Assembly (NCBI GenBank): GCA_964514285.1
Contig: CAZEQC010000022.1
Coordinates: 1-48,288, forward strand
Source: SKLM01 sp964514285
GTDB taxonomy: Bacteria > Chloroflexota > Anaerolineae > B4-G1
Direction of reading: 5' to 3'
DNA length: 48,288 nt
Positions 7,699-15,890 of this stretch are shown here, piece after piece; position 1 is the stretch's first letter, and the number at the start of each line of letters is the position of its first letter. Below the pieces are notes generated by a model. The model searched no databases, had not been told where the DNA came from, and saw nothing but the letters and a program-made list of their open reading frames with translations. The translations under genes were made by a program, and so were the position numbers.

Positions 7699-8937
7699 AT
7701 GTTGGAACAGGTTGAATTGGAGGAAAAGCATCTTTCTGACTATCGTAGCGTCGTCGGCGACCAGGTGATCGCGGACATCAAAGAGATGGCCCAGCCTCTG
7801 CAGGGTGCTCGCGTCTTACACGTCAACGCCACCGCCTACGGTGGCGGCGTGGCGGAGATGCTGCAGACGTTGGTCCCGCTGATGGTCGACGTGGGCCTCG
7901 ATGCCCAGTGGCAGGTCATCGAGGGGGCTGATGAGTTCTTCAACGTCACCAAGGCTGCCCATAACGGCTTGCAGGGGATGGACATTGATTTCACCGACAA
8001 GATGAAGGCGATCTGGCAGCGCTATAACGAGATGAACGCCGAGAAGCTCGAGGGAGAGTATGAGTTCATCGTGATGCACGATCCGCAGCCGGCTGGGATC
8101 CTCCACTATCACGGCGGTGGAGAGGATCAGCACTGGATCTGGAGATGTCACATCGACACGTCGGAGCCCAACCCGGCCTATTGGGATTTCTTCGCCCCGT
8201 ACATCAACGAGCACGAGGCGGCCATCTTCACTATGGAGCAGTATGTGGGGCCAGGGGTCGACTTCGAGCATCTCGCCATCGTCACACCGACCATCGACCC
8301 GTTGTCACCCAAGAATGCGCCCATAGATCCCGATGAAGCAGAACAGATGGTGGGCGATTTTGGCCTTGACCTCGACCGTCCCATCATCACCCAGGTCAGC
8401 CGCTTCGATCCCTGGAAGGACCCGCTGGGCGTGATCGACGCTTATCGTATCGTCAAGGAGCAGCTGCCGGAGGTCCAGCTGGCGCTGGTAGGCTCTATGG
8501 CCTCCGACGATCCCGAGGGCTGGTACTATCTCGATAAGACCATCCGTCACGCCGGGAAGGATTTCGACATTCACATCCTTCACAACTACCACGGCGTCGG
8601 TGCTTACGAGGTGGGGGCCTTCCAGACGGCCAGCGACGTTGTGATTCAGAAATCGACCCGTGAGGGCTTTGGCCTCGTCGTCACCGAGGCCCTCTGGAAG
8701 GGGAAGCCCGTGGTCGGCGGCAACGTGGGAGGGATTCCACTGCAGATCATCGATGGCGAGACCGGCTTCCTGGTCGACTCGGTCGAGGAATGCGCGGAGA
8801 AGACCCTCTACTTGCTTGAGCATCCGGAAGAAGCTGAAGAGATGGGTCATGCGGCCAGGGAACACGTGCGAAAGAACTTCCTCACCACCCGCCATCTGAC
8901 CGACTACCTCAGCCTGTTTCTCGACACGAGGGGGTGA
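7699..8937 (+). CDS. treT: Trehalose synthase, nucleoside-diphosphoglucose dependent (TreT)
   Basis: TreT is a retaining GT4-family enzyme that joins glucose from ADP- or UDP-glucose to free glucose to make trehalose; the reaction is reversible. This 412-residue protein has the usual length (archaeal TreT is about 415). It carries the N-terminal signature HVNATAYGGGVAEML (about residues 40-54), HDPQPAG, WRCHIDTSEPN, the C-terminal nucleotide-sugar segment QVSRFDPWKDPLGVIDAY, and the EX7E-type motif EGFGLVVTEALWKG. I chose the ATG at 7699 because GGAGGG (7690-7694) precedes it. In Thermococcus litoralis treT lies with a trehalose/maltose ABC importer; here it follows a similar importer, so trehalose uptake or turnover is a reasonable inference. 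Confidence 0.92.
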   Translation: MLEQVELEEKHLSDYRSVVGDQVIADIKEMAQPLQGARVLHVNATAYGGGVAEMLQTLVPLMVDVGLDAQWQVIEGADEFFNVTKAAHNGLQGMDIDFTDKMKAIWQRYNEMNAEKLEGEYEFIVMHDPQPAGILHYHGGGEDQHWIWRCHIDTSEPNPAYWDFFAPYINEHEAAIFTMEQYVGPGVDFEHLAIVTPTIDPLSPKNAPIDPDEAEQMVGDFGLDLDRPIITQVSRFDPWKDPLGVIDAYRIVKEQLPEVQLALVGSMASDDPEGWYYLDKTIRHAGKDFDIHILHNYHGVGAYEVGAFQTASDVVIQKSTREGFGLVVTEALWKGKPVVGGNVGGIPLQIIDGETGFLVDSVEECAEKTLYLLEHPEEAEEMGHAAREHVRKNFLTTRHLTDYLSLFLDTRG

Positions 8938-9008
8938 GCACGACGAGCCCACAACAGAGCTAGGTCGTCTTCTTGCTCGCAGCCTCCGTCCCCGGGGGCG
9001 TTCGACCC

Positions 9009-9075
9009 GAGGTTCCGCTGGAACCTCCATAACTCGATAGCATCAGGCCCCGGTCTCACCAGAGATCCGGGGCCT
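9009..9075. terminator. Bidirectional terminator region between treT and glgP
   Basis: Two hairpins lie between the convergent genes. GAGGTTCC/GGAACCTC (9009-9027, loop GCT) is a perfect 8-bp stem. AGGCCCCGG/CCGGGGCCT (9045-9053 with 9067-9075) is a 9-bp stem extended inward by TCTC/GAGA around loop ACCA with one bulged T. The second is very stable and could act in both directions. Confidence 0.75.
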
Positions 9076-9118
9076 GTACCGTTCTGAATAGAGCAGTTGC
9101 TACTCTCTCTGCTCCTTC

Positions 9119-11269
9119 CTACTCCAGTTCCTCGGTCCGCCGTGCCGCGGGCACGTAGAACTTCTCCGTGTACTCCTTCACCATGCGGCGCGTGCAGAAG
9201 GTGGGCACGGCGGTTCGAATCGCCTCCTTCATGAGCCGCACCCAGTCGCGGGGGACGTCGTCGCCGTCCCGCTCGTAGAACAACGGGACCACCTCGTCCT
9301 CCAGGAGCCTGTACAGGGCCTCGGCGTCGGCGGCATCCTGTGCTGCTCGATCATCGTACCGTTCGTCGGCGGTGATGGCCCAGCCGTTCGCCCCGTTGTA
9401 GCCCTCGGCCCACCAGCCGTCCAGCACGCTCAGGTTGGGGATGCCGTTCAGGGCCACCTTCTGACCACTGGTCCCGCTCGCCTCATAGGGCCGCCGCGGC
9501 GTGTTCAGCCATACGTCCACGCCCTGTACCGCGTAGCGGGCTACCTGCATATCATAGTCCTCGATGAAAGCGATGCGCCCTCCCGTCGAGGGGTCCTTAG
9601 CCAGATTGTAGATCTGTTGCAGCAGCCGCTTGCCCTCGTCGTCGGCCGGATGCGCCTTGCCGGAGAAGATGAACTGGACCGGGCGATAGCGATCGTGGAG
9701 CAGGCCCTTAAGACGCTCCAGATCGTGGAATAGCAGCGTCGCTCGTTTGTAAGTGGCGAAGCGTCGCGCAAAACCAATGGTAAGCGCGTCAGGATCGAGG
9801 AACGTGCCTGAGCATAAGACCTGCTCCGGCGTCAGACCGCCCTCAATGCGTCGCCTCCGAGATCGCTCGCGCATAAGCGTCATCAGCTTGCCCTTCAAAT
9901 GGACGTGAGCGTCCCACAGTTCCTCGTTGGGCACGTCAAGAATCCGCTCCCAGAGCGCCGGGATGTCGTGCTTCTCAATCCAATCCGGACCCAGATGCTT
10001 CCGATACAGCCGGTACATCGCCCCGCCAATCCACGAGGGCACGTGGATGCCGTTGGTCACGTGGTCAATCGGCACGTCCTCCTCGTCCTCGTCCGGCCAG
10101 AGCGAGGCCCACATACGCCGCGAGACCTCACCGTGGAGCTTACTGACCGCGTTGCGCCGACCGCACATGCGCATTGCCAGGGCCGTCATGTTGAAGCCTG
10201 GTCGGCCGCCCTCGTGGTTGCCCAGACCCAGGAATTCCTCTCGGCTCAGGCCCAGCTGGGGCCAGTAGGTGTGGAAGTACTTGTCCACCAGGTGGAAATG
10301 GAAGACATCGTGACCGGCCGCCACCGGGGTGTGGGTCGTGAACAACGTCGTCTCCTGTACCTGTTCCCGAGCTTCTTTGAAAGATTTCCCCGCCTCAACC
10401 AGCTCTCGCACGCGCTCTAGCACCAGGAAGGACGAGTGCCCCTCGTTCAGGTGGTACGCCAGGGGCTCGATCCCTAGCGCCCGCACGACGTGCAGGCCAC
10501 CGATGCCCAGGACGATCTCCTGCTGGATGCGCATCTCCTGATCGCCACCATACAGTCGCCGGGTGAGCTCGCGCTCCCACGGAGCGTTCCGCTCGTTATC
10601 GGCATCCATAAGATAGAGGTGTGCACGGCCGACTTTGACGTGCCAGACTTTGAGGTGGACGGTCTGGTCGTTCAGGTCGACCGGCACGAACAGGCAGCTT
10701 CCGTCGTCACACAGAGCCTGTTGGATGGCCACCTCCTGCGGCTCGAAATGGGGGTAAGTGGCCTCCTGCCATCCGTCGGGCGTGATGCGCTGCTGGAAGT
10801 AGCCCATTTCATAGAGGAAACCGACGGCGACGAAGGGCAGCCCGATGTCGCTGGCCTCCTTGCAGTGATCGCCCGCCAGCACCCCCAGGCCGCCGGAGTA
10901 GATGGGCAGCGAACGATGCAGGCCAAACTCGGCCGAGAAGTAGGCGACGGGGCGCTCTGTCAGCTCCGGATACGTGTTGGGGAACCACAAGTGACCGTCC
11001 TTGACGTCGGCGTCGAGGCTCATCATCACCGCGTCGTAGTGCCGCAGGAATAGGGGATCGGAGGCGGCTTCCGTCAGACGCTCCGGCGAGACCTCCAACA
11101 GGATCTGCACAGGGTTGTGGCTGGTGGTGCGCCACAACGTGTAATCCAGCATCTTGAACAGATCGCGAGCCTCGCGGTGCCAACTCCACCAGAAATTGTA
11201 GGCCAGCTCCTCCAGCCGCGCGATGCGCGAGGGTAGCTTGCCCGCTATAGTCGTTGTTTCCTGATTCAC
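9119..11269 (-). CDS. glgP: Alpha-glucan (glycogen) phosphorylase, AgpA/TIGR02094 type
   Basis: The enzyme cleaves alpha-1,4-glucans with phosphate to release glucose-1-phosphate, using pyridoxal phosphate. The 716-residue product shows the shorter phosphorylase form: an N-terminal region with LAYNFWWSWHREARDLF, then YFSAEFGLHRSLPIYSGGLG and AGDHCKEASDIGLPFVAVG, and the PLP-region segment EASGTSGQKVALNG, in which the Lys should hold the cofactor. I chose the GTG at 11269 because GAGAGGAG precedes it by 5 bases; an in-frame TTG five codons upstream has no site. It is convergent with treT. Glucose-1-phosphate from this enzyme could feed NDP-glucose synthesis for TreT. Confidence 0.94.
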   Translation of the reverse strand: MNQETTTIAGKLPSRIARLEELAYNFWWSWHREARDLFKMLDYTLWRTTSHNPVQILLEVSPERLTEAASDPLFLRHYDAVMMSLDADVKDGHLWFPNTYPELTERPVAYFSAEFGLHRSLPIYSGGLGVLAGDHCKEASDIGLPFVAVGFLYEMGYFQQRITPDGWQEATYPHFEPQEVAIQQALCDDGSCLFVPVDLNDQTVHLKVWHVKVGRAHLYLMDADNERNAPWERELTRRLYGGDQEMRIQQEIVLGIGGLHVVRALGIEPLAYHLNEGHSSFLVLERVRELVEAGKSFKEAREQVQETTLFTTHTPVAAGHDVFHFHLVDKYFHTYWPQLGLSREEFLGLGNHEGGRPGFNMTALAMRMCGRRNAVSKLHGEVSRRMWASLWPDEDEEDVPIDHVTNGIHVPSWIGGAMYRLYRKHLGPDWIEKHDIPALWERILDVPNEELWDAHVHLKGKLMTLMRERSRRRRIEGGLTPEQVLCSGTFLDPDALTIGFARRFATYKRATLLFHDLERLKGLLHDRYRPVQFIFSGKAHPADDEGKRLLQQIYNLAKDPSTGGRIAFIEDYDMQVARYAVQGVDVWLNTPRRPYEASGTSGQKVALNGIPNLSVLDGWWAEGYNGANGWAITADERYDDRAAQDAADAEALYRLLEDEVVPLFYERDGDDVPRDWVRLMKEAIRTAVPTFCTRRMVKEYTEKFYVPAARRTEELE

Positions 11270-11325
11270 AGCTTCTCCTCTCAATTCGTCAATGTGTCTC
11301 TAGAATGATATATGATACCGAGATA

Positions 11326-12156
11326 CTAAGGGCCCTTGATCAAGACCACCACCAGCACGGCCACGGTGACGGCCGCTAGCTCGACCAGCGTCGACAAGTC
11401 CAGGCGATCCAGCAGGTGTTGATGAGCGACGTTAATGGACGTGTAGAAGATGAGTAGCAGCAGTAGTCCTCCTACCCAGGCGCTGATCTGCCAGTAGTTG
11501 AGCGCCCACGTGCTTTCCCCGATGATCAGCCCCACGATACCAGCGAAGGGTAGCATCCGCCTTGCCTGGACGTCTGCTACGCTCAACAGATCAATGGCCA
11601 GAACCGTGGCTATCAGGAGGGTCAACGTTGCCGTCACCAGGCTTCGGGTACGGGTCTGGTAGATGAGGACGAAGAGCACAAACCCCATCAGGTAGGCCAG
11701 CACGTTCAGGGCGATCCTCGCTCCCGCATAGCTCGATGCGTCGGGATGGACCGCAGCGTGTTCGGCCGAGATGGTCAGACCGATGCTGATCCCGAAGACC
11801 ACTAGTCCGCCAATCCAGATAGGCAGCGTCGGGGCTAGGGAAAGCAGGTATCCCGAAAGCCCGGCTAGCACCCCGGGTAGGATCCACGAGATGGCGACTG
11901 GGCGCTCAGGGTGCGCTATTAGGAGGGGATGGTCGTGAAGAACGAGACTCGTGCCGGTGCACGCCAGCCCTATCATCAGGGTGATCAGAAGCAGCGTATC
12001 GGAGGCGTGTATCTGCAGCGGAGATCCTAGAGCCTGCAGCCGATAGATGCGTGCCGGTAGCTCGATGAATTGAAAGAGAACGTTTCCCAGGATGAGCAGT
12101 GCTAGGAGCACGCTCAGACGATCACGATCTACAGGCCTACTGTCGGATCCTCGCAT
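11326..12156 (-). CDS. Multi-pass membrane protein of unknown function (DUF5656-like)
   Basis: This 276-residue protein has about eight hydrophobic segments spread along its length and no enzymatic motif that I recognise. It resembles an uncharacterised Chloroflexota membrane family (possibly DUF5656); that match is from memory and is weak. A promoter on the minus strand, TTGACA at 12188-12193 and TAGAAT at 12165-12170 with a 17-bp spacer, puts the expected start of transcription two bases before the ATG, so the mRNA may be leaderless. It lies 57 bp upstream of glgP in the same direction and may be cotranscribed with it. Confidence 0.75.
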   Translation of the reverse strand: MRGSDSRPVDRDRLSVLLALLILGNVLFQFIELPARIYRLQALGSPLQIHASDTLLLITLMIGLACTGTSLVLHDHPLLIAHPERPVAISWILPGVLAGLSGYLLSLAPTLPIWIGGLVVFGISIGLTISAEHAAVHPDASSYAGARIALNVLAYLMGFVLFVLIYQTRTRSLVTATLTLLIATVLAIDLLSVADVQARRMLPFAGIVGLIIGESTWALNYWQISAWVGGLLLLLIFYTSINVAHQHLLDRLDLSTLVELAAVTVAVLVVVLIKGP

Positions 12157-12164
12157 AGTTTATG

Positions 12165-12215
12165 ATTCTACCTTCGAGAAAGAGGATTGTCAACCAGGAT
12201 GGGGAGTGGTATAAT
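12165..12215. promoter_or_regulatory. Divergent promoter pair with overlapping -35 elements
   Basis: On the plus strand TTGTCA (12187-12192), a 17-bp spacer and a perfect TATAAT (12210-12215) drive the peptide transporter operon. On the minus strand TTGACA (12188-12193), a 17-bp spacer and TAGAAT (12165-12170) drive the membrane-protein gene. The two -35 boxes share five bases, so the promoters should compete for RNA polymerase. Confidence 0.82.
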
Positions 12216-12221
12216 GTCGGG

Positions 12222-12363
12222 TCGACGCGTCACCTGGGCTAGGCAGCCCGGGTCAGCGATGGGCGGAGATCATATCTCAGGACTAGGGCCTCCGCCTTCT
12301 TGAGAGAAGTGAGCCTCTGTTGGCTCATGCTGTATTGATCACGAAAAACGGAAAGGATATCCG
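12222..12363 (+). promoter_or_regulatory. Structured 5' leader of the peptide transporter operon
   Basis: The roughly 140-nt leader between the expected start of transcription (about 12222) and the GTG contains three successive hairpins. They are CCTGGGCT/AGCCCGGG (12233-12252, one G-U pair), GGCGGAG/CTCCGCC (12262-12268 with 12290-12296) enclosing a smaller GAGAT/ATCTC stem, and TGAGCC/GGCTCA (12310-12327). I do not recognise a known riboswitch class. It is a candidate cis-regulatory RNA. Confidence 0.5.
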
Positions 12364-13956
12364 GTGAAGCGTTATCTGATCCTGCTTGCAGCCGTGTCGA
12401 TGCTCGTGGCGGTTTCTACCGCGGGATGTGGGTCCCCGCAGGCCCCTGGTGCCAGCATCGTCTACGGTCTCACCTTGACGCCTTCCGGCATCGATCCCCA
12501 CGTCGATGCCTCCTCAGAGTTGGGCATTCCTCTGACCAGTGTCTATGATCCCTTGGTCTGGCTGACCCCCGACGGTGAGTTCGTTCCAGGCCTGGCCAAG
12601 AGCTGGGAGGTCTCGGAGGACGGCATGGTCTATACGTTCCATCTCCGTGACGACGTGACGTTCCACGACGGCACGCCCTTCGACGCAGAGACTGTCCGTT
12701 TCAGCTTAGACCGTATAGCCGCTCCAGAGACCAAGTCCCGCAAGGCTCGGGGTATGCTCGGTCCCTACGAGCGCACGGAGATCGTCGACAGTCATACGGT
12801 CCGCGTCCATTTTGAGGAACCCTATGCGCCCTTCCTTGCCTCCCTGAGCACGGTCTACCTGGCCATGGTCTCTCCCGAGGCTGTCGCAGAATGGGGTGAC
12901 GAATACCAGTTCCATCAGGTCGGTACGGGCCCCTTCGTCTTTGAGGAGTACGTACCCAAGGACCATTTGACCCTGGTGCGCAACGAGGATTACGATTGGG
13001 CGCCTTCTTTCTTCGACCGTCAGGGGCCGCCCAAGCTGGAGCAAGTCACCTTCCGCTTCTATACCGATCCGGCCACCCGGGTTCTGGCTTTGGAGTCTGA
13101 TGAGGCTCAAGTCATGGGCGAGATCCCGCCGCAAGATGCTGTCCGACTCGATGACAGCTCCGACTATGAGCTGATGGCCGTTCCAATCCCCGGTCAGCCC
13201 TTGCAGTTCTTCATGAATACCCGTCGTACTCCGACGGATGACCAGCGGGTGCGCAGGGCCTTGATCTATGCCGTAGACCGGCCTGCTATCGTGAAGACCG
13301 TTTTTAAGTCGTATTCTCCTCCGTCCTATGGGCCATTGAACAGATCGACCTTTGCCTACGATCCCACCGTCGAGAATATGTACGCTTATGACCCAGAGAA
13401 GGCGGCTGATCTGTTGGAGGAGGCGGGGTGGACCGACTCCGACGGTGACGGTATCCGCGATCGTGATGGCCAACCACTGGAGCTGGAGACCATCCTGATG
13501 GGCTGGGGGTACATCCCTGAGGTGGGGCAGATGATGCAGGATCAGCTGAAGCGGGTTGGAGTCGCCGTGAAGTCCCGCCAGACCACGTTCTCCAATGCCC
13601 TGGGCGACATTGCTGAGGGCAGCTACCATTTGGTACCCTTCCTCTTCTCCAACAGCGATCCAGATATCCTTCGCACCACGTTCCATTCCAGCAACGTCGA
13701 CGGGGGTTTCAACTGGTCGAAGGTCTCCGATCCGCAGTTGGACGCCCGGCTGGAGGAGGGAAAGCAGGCCATAAGCGAGGTCGAACGCCGCAAGATCTAC
13801 GCCGAGATCCAGCAGCACGTTATGGAAAAGGCTATGATCCTCCCCGTTCGCGACTACGTGAACCTGAATGCGGCCTCTGCTGACGTTCAGGGCCTACGCT
13901 ATGACCGACAGGGCTGGTTCCCCTGGCTGTACGAGGTCGACGTGGAGGATCCGTAG
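12364..13956 (+). CDS. ABC transporter substrate-binding lipoprotein, SBP_bac_5 (peptide/nickel) family
   Basis: This 530-residue lipoprotein captures substrate for an oligopeptide-type ABC importer. The signal peptide ends in lipobox STAGC with Cys22 as the lipidated residue. The mature part is the typical DppA/OppA-like fold, with the family segments WEVSEDGMVYTFHLRDDVTF (about residues 80-99), VRFSLDRI, GTGPFVFEEY, and VRRALIYAVDRPAIVKTVF near residue 298. Length is normal. Translation starts at GTG with GAAAGGA upstream. Family 5 binding proteins carry dipeptides, oligopeptides, nickel, heme or oligosaccharides, so the substrate cannot be read from sequence. Two permease genes follow after a hairpin, and no ATPase genes are present. 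Confidence 0.92.
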   Translation: MKRYLILLAAVSMLVAVSTAGCGSPQAPGASIVYGLTLTPSGIDPHVDASSELGIPLTSVYDPLVWLTPDGEFVPGLAKSWEVSEDGMVYTFHLRDDVTFHDGTPFDAETVRFSLDRIAAPETKSRKARGMLGPYERTEIVDSHTVRVHFEEPYAPFLASLSTVYLAMVSPEAVAEWGDEYQFHQVGTGPFVFEEYVPKDHLTLVRNEDYDWAPSFFDRQGPPKLEQVTFRFYTDPATRVLALESDEAQVMGEIPPQDAVRLDDSSDYELMAVPIPGQPLQFFMNTRRTPTDDQRVRRALIYAVDRPAIVKTVFKSYSPPSYGPLNRSTFAYDPTVENMYAYDPEKAADLLEEAGWTDSDGDGIRDRDGQPLELETILMGWGYIPEVGQMMQDQLKRVGVAVKSRQTTFSNALGDIAEGSYHLVPFLFSNSDPDILRTTFHSSNVDGGFNWSKVSDPQLDARLEEGKQAISEVERRKIYAEIQQHVMEKAMILPVRDYVNLNAASADVQGLRYDRQGWFPWLYEVDVEDP

Positions 13957-14017
13957 AAGCTCAGTCACGACCGTTCTGCTAGATAGACTGGTTTTCTGAT
14001 TGGCGTGCAAAGCACTG

Positions 14018-14055
14018 CCGGGTGGGCCCGACACCACGCTCCGCGGGCCCCCCGG
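14018..14055 (+). promoter_or_regulatory. GC-rich intercistronic hairpin (possible attenuator)
   Basis: CCGGG/CCCGG and GGGCCCG/CGGGCCC pair around a 13-base loop (14018-14030 with 14044-14055, one bulged T) and are followed by CGTTTCTG. Placed between the binding-protein gene and the permeases, it probably causes partial termination so that the binding protein is made in excess. Confidence 0.6.
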
Positions 14056-14085
14056 CGTTTCTGTGCATGTCGCTAGATTGAAAGA

Positions 14086-15009
14086 ATGCTTGCTTTCACA
14101 CTGCGTCGTCTGTTCTCGATGGTTCTCGTGCTTTGGGGTGTCGTCACGCTGACCTTCTTCGCCATCCGTCTTCTGCCTGGGGACCCCGCTACGATGCTCA
14201 TATCTCAGGGGGGCGGCTCTGCTGAGGATATCGCCGATTTGCGTGAGCAGCTTGGCTTGGATGAGCCGTTGCCCATCCAGTACCTGAAGTTCCTGGGTGA
14301 GCTGGTGCAGGGAGATCTAGGCACCTCCTTGGTTAGCCATCGTCCGGTCACGGATGCTATCGGGGAGCAACTGCCTCATACCCTGGCGCTGGCCACGTCC
14401 GCGACCCTTCTCTCTGTAGTTTTGGGGATCTCTATGGGCGTCCTCGCTGCCACGCACTATGGCTCTTGGATCGACCAACTCTGCATCACCCTGGCTATCC
14501 TCGGTGTCTCCTTGCCTATCCTATTGTCTGGCTTGCTGTTCATTCTTCTCTTCAGCTTGGTTTTGGGCTGGCTTCCAGCCACGGGACAAGGGGGTTGGCG
14601 TCATCTGGTGATGCCCTCGCTGGTTCTCAGCCTGGCCTCGACGGGTACCATTGCTCGCCTCGTCCGGACCCAGATGCTTGAGGTGCTGCCCGCGGATTAC
14701 ATCACCGTCGCCCGAGCTAAAGGGGTCATAGAGAGGGTGATTCTGTGGCGCCACGCCCTCCGCAATGCCTTAATCCCCGTTATCACCATCATCGGCCTGC
14801 AGTTCGGCGCTCTGCTTGGGGGCACCGTGGTTACGGAATCTCTCTTCTCCCGTCGTGGTCTCGGCCGCCTGGTGGTCGATGCCATCTCGTGGAAGGACTA
14901 CCCCCTCGTGCAAGGAGTCGTCATCTTGGGGGCGGCAATCTACGTGGTCGTCAATTTCCTGGTTGACCTGAGCTACGGGCTGTTGGATCCGCGCATTCGT
15001 CGCAGCTGA
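14086..15009 (+). CDS. ABC transporter permease, DppB/OppB type
   Basis: This 307-residue inner-membrane protein forms half of the pore of the peptide-type importer. The DppB-family N-terminus is clear: a first membrane segment, then TLTFFAIRLLPGDPATMLIS and EDIADLREQLGLDEPLPIQY. The ATPase-contact loop is seen in PADYITVARAKGVIERVILW (about residues 204-223), and the family end LSYGLLDPRIR is present. The ATG lacks a strong ribosome site. It is followed one base later by the second permease's possible GTG and ten bases later by its ATG, so the two are coupled. Confidence 0.94.
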   Translation: MLAFTLRRLFSMVLVLWGVVTLTFFAIRLLPGDPATMLISQGGGSAEDIADLREQLGLDEPLPIQYLKFLGELVQGDLGTSLVSHRPVTDAIGEQLPHTLALATSATLLSVVLGISMGVLAATHYGSWIDQLCITLAILGVSLPILLSGLLFILLFSLVLGWLPATGQGGWRHLVMPSLVLSLASTGTIARLVRTQMLEVLPADYITVARAKGVIERVILWRHALRNALIPVITIIGLQFGALLGGTVVTESLFSRRGLGRLVVDAISWKDYPLVQGVVILGAAIYVVVNFLVDLSYGLLDPRIRRS

Positions 15010-15019
15010 GGTGGAAGCT

Positions 15020-15841
15020 ATGATATCAGAGCGCTATTCGATAGCTGGCATCGTCAGTCTCGCTGTTCTGGCTGTCATTGTCCTCAGCATGTTGTTAGCG
15101 CCGTGGCTTACCCCCTACGATCCTCTCGCTATGGACTACGAGGACCAGCTTCTTCCCCCCTCGGGCGAACATCTTTTCGGAACCGATCTGTTTGGCAGGG
15201 ATGTCTTCACCCGAGTGCTGTACGGCGCCCGCATCTCCCTTTCAGTGGGTATTCTGGCCGCTCTTCTTGCTGCTTTGCCCGGCCTCTTGTTGGGCCTCCT
15301 GAGCGGCTACTACGGAGGTCCGTTCGATCAACTGATGATGCGCTTGACAGATGTGACCCTGGCTTTCCCCAGTCTGATCCTCTCACTGGGCATTGTGGCC
15401 ATCCTGGAGCCCGGGCTGGTCAACGTCGCGATCGCTGTGGGGCTGGCGGGCATCCCTGGCTACGTCCGCCTGGTGCGGGGCAATGTCCTCAGCGTGAAGG
15501 AGGCCTTGTACATCGAGGCTGCTCAGGCCGTCGGCTGTCGTCATCACCGTATCATCCTTCGACATATCCTGCCGAACATATCGGCCTCTGTCCTGGTGCT
15601 GGTCACTATGGACGTGGCGTGGGCCATTCTTCGGGCGACATCCCTCAGCTTCCTGGGGCTTGGTGCCCAGCCGCCGACGCCAGAGTGGGGAGCTATGATC
15701 GACGAGGGGCGCGAGCTTTTGCGGCGCGCCCCCTGGGTCAGTCTGGCGCCCAGTATCGTGATGATGCTTGCTGTGCTCTCCATCAACCTGGTTGGGGACG
15801 CACTGCGGGATGCTTTCGACCCCCATACGGTCTCTCAATAG
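15020..15841 (+). CDS. ABC transporter permease, DppC/OppC type
   Basis: This 273-residue protein is the second permease of the peptide-type importer. DppC features include an N-terminal membrane segment, APWLTPYDPLAMDYEDQLLP, the conserved HLFGTDLFGRDVFTRVLYGAR (about residues 52-72) and the coupling loop segment YIEAAQAVGCRHHRIILRHI. I chose the ATG at 15020, which has GAGGTGG upstream; an in-frame GTG three codons earlier (15011) is the alternative. The DppD/DppF ATPases that normally follow are absent: the next gene is mutS on the other strand, with a terminator hairpin between them. Confidence 0.93.
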   Translation: MISERYSIAGIVSLAVLAVIVLSMLLAPWLTPYDPLAMDYEDQLLPPSGEHLFGTDLFGRDVFTRVLYGARISLSVGILAALLAALPGLLLGLLSGYYGGPFDQLMMRLTDVTLAFPSLILSLGIVAILEPGLVNVAIAVGLAGIPGYVRLVRGNVLSVKEALYIEAAQAVGCRHHRIILRHILPNISASVLVLVTMDVAWAILRATSLSFLGLGAQPPTPEWGAMIDEGRELLRRAPWVSLAPSIVMMLAVLSINLVGDALRDAFDPHTVSQ

Positions 15842-15868
15842 CCTGGTGCCCGATTCCGCTGACGTCTC

Positions 15869-15890
15869 TAGAGAGATCGATATCTCTCTA
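15869..15890. terminator. Palindromic terminator between the permease gene and mutS
   Basis: TAGAGAGAT/ATCTCTCTA (15869-15877 with 15882-15890) is a perfect 9-bp stem with loop CGAT in the short gap between convergent genes. It includes the mutS stop codon. It is AT-rich for a terminator. Confidence 0.5.
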
